A stretch of DNA of 64,000 nucleotides from contig JAPFFF010000004.1 of NCBI GenBank assembly GCA_039105265.1, positions 6,863,501 to 6,927,500 on the forward strand, in the 5' to 3' direction. This document shows positions 59,592 to 64,000 of the stretch, piece by piece. The number at the start of each line of letters is the position of its first letter. The stretch's first letter is position 1. This DNA is from Tritrichomonas musculus. Lineage: Eukaryota; Parabasalia; Tritrichomonadida; Tritrichomonadidae. Below the pieces are notes generated by a model. That model did not search any database. It was not told the DNA's origin and saw only the letters and a program-made list of their open reading frames with translations. A program made the position numbers and the translations under genes.

Positions 59592-61471
59592 ATAATCAAA
59601 CTTCAGAATCTTTGGTTAATGAAGGAATGAAATTCTATCAAGGTGATGGTATCCCTGTTAATAAGAGTGAAGCAATTCGTTATTTCAAGATGGCGATTAA
59701 AAAAGGAAATCCAGATGCAATGTTTTTATATGCTCGTATGTTGCAGATTGGCGATTGTGTGGCTGCCAACAAGAGTGAAGCAATTCATTATTACAAGATG
59801 GCGATTGACAAAGGAAATTCAAATGCCATGTACAATTATGCTGGTATGTTAAATATAGGTGATGGCGTCTCTGTCAACAAAAGTGAAGCCATTCGTTATT
59901 ACAAAATGGCAATCGACAAAGGAAATCCAGATGCAATGTTTAACTATGCTCGTATGCTGGAGGATGGTGATGGTATCCCTGTTAACAAGAGTGAAGCAGT
60001 TCGTTATTACAAAATGGCGATTGATAAAGGAAATTCAAATGCAATGCTCAATTATGCTTGCATGCTGATGAATGGTGATGGCATCCCTGTCAATAAAAGT
60101 GAAGCAGCTCGTTATTTCAAGATGGCGATTGATAAAGGAAATTCAGATGCAATGCAGAATTATGCTTGCATGCTGATGAATGGTGATGGTATTCCAGTCA
60201 ACAAGAGTGAAGCAATTCATTATTACAAGATGGCGATTGACAAAGGAAATTCAAATGCCATGTACAATTATGCTGGTATGTTAAATATAGGTGATGGCGT
60301 CTCTGTCAACAAAAGTGAAGCCATTCGTTATTACAAAATGGCAATCGACAAAGGAAATCCAGATGCAATGTTTAACTATGCTCGTATGCTGGAGGATGGT
60401 GATGGTATCCCTGTTAACAAGAGTGAAGCAGTTCGTTATTACAAGATGGCAATTGATAAAGGAAATTCAAATGCAATGCAGAATTATGGTGTTATGTTGC
60501 AGACTGGTGATGGTATCCCAGTCAACAAGAGTGAAGCAATTCGCTATTACAAGATGGCAATTGTCAAAGGAAATTCTGTTGCAATGAACAATTACGGTTG
60601 TATGCTGAAGAATGGTGATGGTATCCCTGTTAACAAAAGTGAAGCTATTCATTATTTCAAGATGGCAATGATAAAAGGAAATTCAGATGCAATGCAGAAT
60701 TATGCTTGCATGCTGATGAATGGTGATGGTATTCCAGTCAACAAAAGTGAAGCAATTCATTATTTCAAGATGGCGATTGATAAAGGAAATTCAGGTGCAA
60801 TGCTCAATTATGCTCGTATGCTGATGAATGGTGATGGCATCCCTGTCAACAAGAGTGAAGCAATTCGCTATTACAAGATGGCAATTGACGAAGGAAATTC
60901 AGATGCAATGTTTAGTTATGCATGCATGCTGCATATGGGTGATGGTATATCTATCAACAAGAGTGAAGCAATTCGTTATTACAAGATGGCAATTGACGAA
61001 GGAAATTCAGATGCAATGTTTAGTTATGCATGCATGCTGCATATGGGTGATGGTATATCTATCAACAAGAGTGAAGCAATTCGTTATTACAAGATGGCGA
61101 TTGATAAAGGAGATTCACATGCAATGTACAATTATGCTTATATGCTACATATAGGTGACGGTGTCCCTGTCAACAAGATTAAAGCAGCTCGTTATTACAA
61201 GATGGCGATAGACAAAGGAGATTCAGAGTCAATGTTTTGTTATGCTTTATTGCTGCAGGATGGTGACGGCATCCCTGTCAACAAGAGTGAAGCAATTCGT
61301 TATTACAAGATGGCGATTGACAAAGGAAATCCAAGAGCAATGCACAATTATGCTTGTATGCTGATGGATGGTGACGGTGTCGATGCCAATGAGAGTGAAG
61401 CAAATCGATACTTTGAGATGGAAAAAGAAAATCAGAACAACAATGGCAATACTAAATTCTTCCACGCCTAA
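59588..61471 (+). CDS. Sel1-repeat array protein (627 aa, about 17 units)
   Basis: A solenoid of 36-residue Sel1 units, each coded by 108 bp, for example NKSEAIRYYKMAIDKGNPDA then MFNYARMLEDGDGIPV. Its own ATG (59588) overlaps the stop of the upstream frame (ATGA), but it is best read as the C-terminal part of the gene at 58659. Within it the block at about 59779-60018 recurs at 60211-60450, offset by exactly 432 bp (four units), and the unit at 60890-60997 is repeated at 60998-61105. The DNA copies are identical or nearly so, which means recent duplications. Sel1 proteins are adaptors, often in ER-associated degradation or signalling; the partner is unknown. Confidence 0.9.
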   Translation: MNNQTSESLVNEGMKFYQGDGIPVNKSEAIRYFKMAIKKGNPDAMFLYARMLQIGDCVAANKSEAIHYYKMAIDKGNSNAMYNYAGMLNIGDGVSVNKSEAIRYYKMAIDKGNPDAMFNYARMLEDGDGIPVNKSEAVRYYKMAIDKGNSNAMLNYACMLMNGDGIPVNKSEAARYFKMAIDKGNSDAMQNYACMLMNGDGIPVNKSEAIHYYKMAIDKGNSNAMYNYAGMLNIGDGVSVNKSEAIRYYKMAIDKGNPDAMFNYARMLEDGDGIPVNKSEAVRYYKMAIDKGNSNAMQNYGVMLQTGDGIPVNKSEAIRYYKMAIVKGNSVAMNNYGCMLKNGDGIPVNKSEAIHYFKMAMIKGNSDAMQNYACMLMNGDGIPVNKSEAIHYFKMAIDKGNSGAMLNYARMLMNGDGIPVNKSEAIRYYKMAIDEGNSDAMFSYACMLHMGDGISINKSEAIRYYKMAIDEGNSDAMFSYACMLHMGDGISINKSEAIRYYKMAIDKGDSHAMYNYAYMLHIGDGVPVNKIKAARYYKMAIDKGDSESMFCYALLLQDGDGIPVNKSEAIRYYKMAIDKGNPRAMHNYACMLMDGDGVDANESEANRYFEMEKENQNNNGNTKFFHA

Positions 61472-62117
61472 AAATAGGCTTAACTAATAAAAAGATGTAG
61501 CAGACAACACCAATATGGTAATTCAAGCAGGTTCAAATACAAACAATTTTTTGTTTTTATATAAATTATTATGCAACTCTGTGAGCATATGAAAGAAAGC
61601 TCTAATTCATTTCCCTTCAAATGTTGTTGGTGAATTTAATTCTTATGTTCATACTCTTTGTTAAATTGGCTCTCAAATAAGAAACTTTTTGAATTATAAA
61701 GACCATTTATTCACACAATTTTTTTAGAATTCTAAGGAAACGCAATAAAGTATTATATGCATTAACTTATAAAAATTATAAAATTACTAAAGATTTATTA
61801 CAACTATGATTTCACATTTAGATTTATAAACTATTAACATTAATATTTATAAAAAAATATGTAGAAGTTATAGCTTAGATATCATATTTGCATTATATAG
61901 TGTATAAAATATGAACCAATAGTCAATAATACAATAAATTTAATCTAACATAAGCAATTGACGTAAATCAAAAACATATTCTTTAGTCCTAAGCTATATT
62001 GGACAGAAGCATAAAGCAGCATTATTTTTATAAAGATTGTTTAATCAAGAGACCTTTTAAAACATTTTATTATACAAGTACATTCTTTTACAAATTGCTT
62101 GATTATCTTTATATAAA
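61472..62117. other. Intergenic, no gene seen
   Basis: AT-rich spacer after the Sel1 gene, with one ACTTTTTGA word near 61686. Confidence 0.5.
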
Positions 62118-62118
62118 A

Positions 62119-62310
62119 GGGGGTTTTCGAAAAAAATACTTTTTGCTTAAAAAATAAAGTTTTTCCGAAAAAACTACTTTTTTCAGAAAACGTTTTGAAT
62201 GATTTTTGATCGTCTGGCCAAATAAATTCACAAAAATGTTTCCAAAAAATCAACTTTTTTCTGAAAAAATGTATTTTTTTCGAAAAAAACTTTTTTTTTC
62301 GAAAAACCCC
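62119..62310. mobile_element. Foldback-type element, about 190 bp
   Basis: GGGGGTTTTCGAAAAAAA at the left and TTTTTCGAAAAACCCC at the right are inverted copies. The similarity extends inward loosely through CGAAAAA/TTTTTCG words for over 60 bp per arm, leaving a short unique middle (near 62205-62235). Flanking TAAA on both sides may be a small target duplication. A minus-strand frame here is a by-product. Confidence 0.55.
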
Positions 62311-62311
62311 T

Positions 62312-63179
62312 AAAGATTAGTTCCATAAGTAGCGTAAAAAAGCATATATTTTTCATTGTTTCTTGCAAAGTCTTTTATCTTGGTTATCTCAAATTCTGTT
62401 TTAGCATAAATATATTATATTTTTTGTTTCATTATTTTCTTATTAGACAAAAAGTTTATTATTGAGTATTTATGAATTGAAGAAATCATAAGAATGTTAA
62501 TATATATAAAAGAACTTCGATTTGAAAGATACAAACTAAATAAAATTGGGGCCTATTTTGAATTATGTTTGAAATTAAGAATCATTATTTTTCAATAGTG
62601 ATTCGTGACAAATTTAAAAAAATTTCTTTGTTGATCCGTGACATTCATTATTTCTTCATTTATATATTTATTTCTAATTTATTATTTAGAACATGTGCTG
62701 TTTCTCTATTATTAAAATCAATTTAATTCATTATTTAAAAAATTTATAATTATCAAAATTCTATAATATAAATAAAAAACATTAGATATTTACTTAAAAC
62801 CCTCTCCAAATTTAATTTGATAAATAAAAATTTCGGAAAATAAAACGAAAAATATGTAATAATAATATTTTATATTTTAATGTTTTTCTTTTAAATTCTT
62901 AAAATTTATATTATTTTATCATAGGACAATTTTGAAATCATATTGCATTTTATATATGAAAGTGTGAAATTAATAAATTTAAAACACATATTGGGAAATA
63001 TTTTTCCTAAATTTTATCAATGAAAATCTTTTTTTGCGAAATAAGATCATTCCTATCTTGCCTTGCATTACACCAAAATTGTAGTTTCTTTTTTTTGATA
63101 GAGATAAAAAATAAACTTAACAAAAATAAAAATAATCTAAACAATTTTTTTTAACTGTAAAAAACTTGAATTTAGTTTC
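62312..63179. other. Intergenic, AT-rich, no gene seen
   Basis: About 870 bp with no protein-like frame, upstream of the glycine-rich protein gene. No clear TCA(+1)YW initiator within 20 bases of its ATG. Confidence 0.5.
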
Positions 63180-64000
63180 ATGCTTCAAATTTTATTAACT
63201 CTGATTTCTGTAAACTATGTAACATTTGATAAAAATAACAAAAAGAAATATAGCTTTGTTGGCAAAGGTGAAGAAATATATTTAAAAAGAGGATTTTATC
63301 ATATTAGTATATATGGAGCTCAAGGGGGATATGGATATGGGGATGGGAAAAAAAGTGGGAATGGAGGCAAAGGGATGCACATTACGGCTGATTTTTACAT
63401 TACAAAGGAAACATCACAAATATATTATGCCTTTGTTGGTGAAGCTGGGGTACCAAATGATTCTGATCCTGGAACAATTACAGGCCCAAATAGAGGAGGC
63501 TATAACGGAGGAGGATCAGGTGGGGCTGATCCAGGTGATGATGATGCATCTGGTGGAGGTGGAGGTGCCACTGACATTCGTACAAAAAAAAATGATGTTA
63601 AAACCCGATTAATTGTTGCATCAGGCGGATCAGGCGGTTCTTGGGATGTTGGAGCACCAGGTGGCGATATGTGTGGACTTTTTTATCCAGATTGGAATAA
63701 ACCGTTTCAATGCTCAGATTCAACAAACACAAATCCAACAGGAAGTAAAACATGTAGGAATACAAATGGCATTGGAGGTCGAGGTCTTGATCAAGTAGAT
63801 GGAACTCCATCAAGTGGAGGTGGAGGAGGTTGGTGTGGAGGAGATTCAACTCCTCATTTTACGACACATTTAAGACCTTTTGTTTCTGACAGTGGCTCTT
63901 CTTATGTAAAAAAATGTAATAACAATAATTTAAACGACGAATTATGTTTCTTCAATGTAGTAATGGATATTGATAAAGGAAAAGGCAATGGTATGATTGA
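63180..64000 (+). CDS. Secreted glycine-rich protein, ALK/LTK-type Gly-rich domain (3' cut by window edge)
   Basis: The frame is open from ATG 63180 to the window end (273 complete codons). An N-terminal hydrophobic stretch (MLQILLTLISVNYV) looks like a signal peptide. From about residue 30 the protein has the Gly-rich domain of ALK-type receptors and related protist proteins: HISIYGAQGGYGYGD, YAFVGEAG, then the hallmark SGGGGGATDIRTK, LIVASGGSGGS and SSGGGGGWCGG with paired cysteines. It is probably a surface or secreted protein; any membrane anchor or kinase would lie beyond the window. Confidence 0.85.
   Translation, partial: MLQILLTLISVNYVTFDKNNKKKYSFVGKGEEIYLKRGFYHISIYGAQGGYGYGDGKKSGNGGKGMHITADFYITKETSQIYYAFVGEAGVPNDSDPGTITGPNRGGYNGGGSGGADPGDDDASGGGGGATDIRTKKNDVKTRLIVASGGSGGSWDVGAPGGDMCGLFYPDWNKPFQCSDSTNTNPTGSKTCRNTNGIGGRGLDQVDGTPSSGGGGGWCGGDSTPHFTTHLRPFVSDSGSSYVKKCNNNNLNDELCFFNVVMDIDKGKGNGMI

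Noticed and set aside
1-64000. CRISPR arrays, rRNA or tRNA genes
   Set aside because: No spaced palindromic repeat array, and no clear tRNA or rRNA signature was seen by eye; the tandem repeats present have no unique spacers.

Overview
The window looks like nuclear DNA of a trichomonad parabasalid, with Tritrichomonas foetus as my best guess (from gene-family content and base composition; no search was run). The DNA is very AT-rich. All genes read as single uninterrupted frames with TAA, TAG and TGA as stops, and no intron is visible. Five host genes carry a TCA(+1)YW initiator only 10-13 bases before the ATG, and several end in TAA+A, which makes the trichomonad UAAA poly(A) signal. The families are also typical of this group: BspA-type leucine-rich repeats, Sel1 repeats, DUF3447 ankyrin-like proteins, MULE relics and a large Polinton/Maverick.

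Layout. Positions 1-5.5 kb hold the tail of a Sel1-repeat gene, a thioredoxin-fold gene, a CPBP (CAAX-type) membrane protease, a frameshifted unknown gene and a 364-bp MITE. Positions 5.5-9.3 kb are a graveyard of DNA transposons: a broken DUF3447/AT-hook/MULE gene, then a broken Tc1/mariner-type transposase. Positions 9,626-35,260 are one Polinton of 25.6 kb with 684-bp terminal inverted repeats and a 5-bp AAATT target duplication. It looks whole and young. From 35.3 kb the host resumes: a possible pogo-like transposase relic, a well-expressed-looking mannitol 2-dehydrogenase gene (37.7-39.1 kb), an 860-bp non-autonomous DNA transposon with a perfect 8-bp duplication (40.5-41.4 kb), a 1,428-residue solenoid-like protein, a membrane/zinc-ribbon/SDR protein, a DUF3447 pseudogene, a small unknown gene, a pseudokinase, a BspA-type LRR protein, a PARP-family ADP-ribosyltransferase, a Sel1-repeat gene split by a frameshift at an A7 run, and the 5' part of a secreted glycine-rich (ALK-type domain) protein that runs off the end.

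The Polinton has the expected kit: protein-primed family B DNA polymerase (with an N-terminal Cys/His protease-like region), retroviral-type integrase, A32/FtsK-type packaging ATPase, double-jelly-roll major capsid protein, a small glycine-rich hydrophobic protein and several likely minor virion proteins. It also carries three nuclease-type genes (two HNH, one GIY-YIG) and two very large paralogous proteins (1,208 and 1,544 residues) that I do not recognise. They resemble fibre or attachment proteins in architecture and take up a third of the element. A small gene lies inside each terminal repeat, so it is present twice.

The most notable points are the two giant paralogous proteins, the terminal-repeat gene, the protease-like domain on the polymerase, the precisely delimited 860-bp transposon, the pseudokinase, the compound repeat of the BspA protein and the recent internal duplications in the Sel1 gene. 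All calls were made by eye from sequence.
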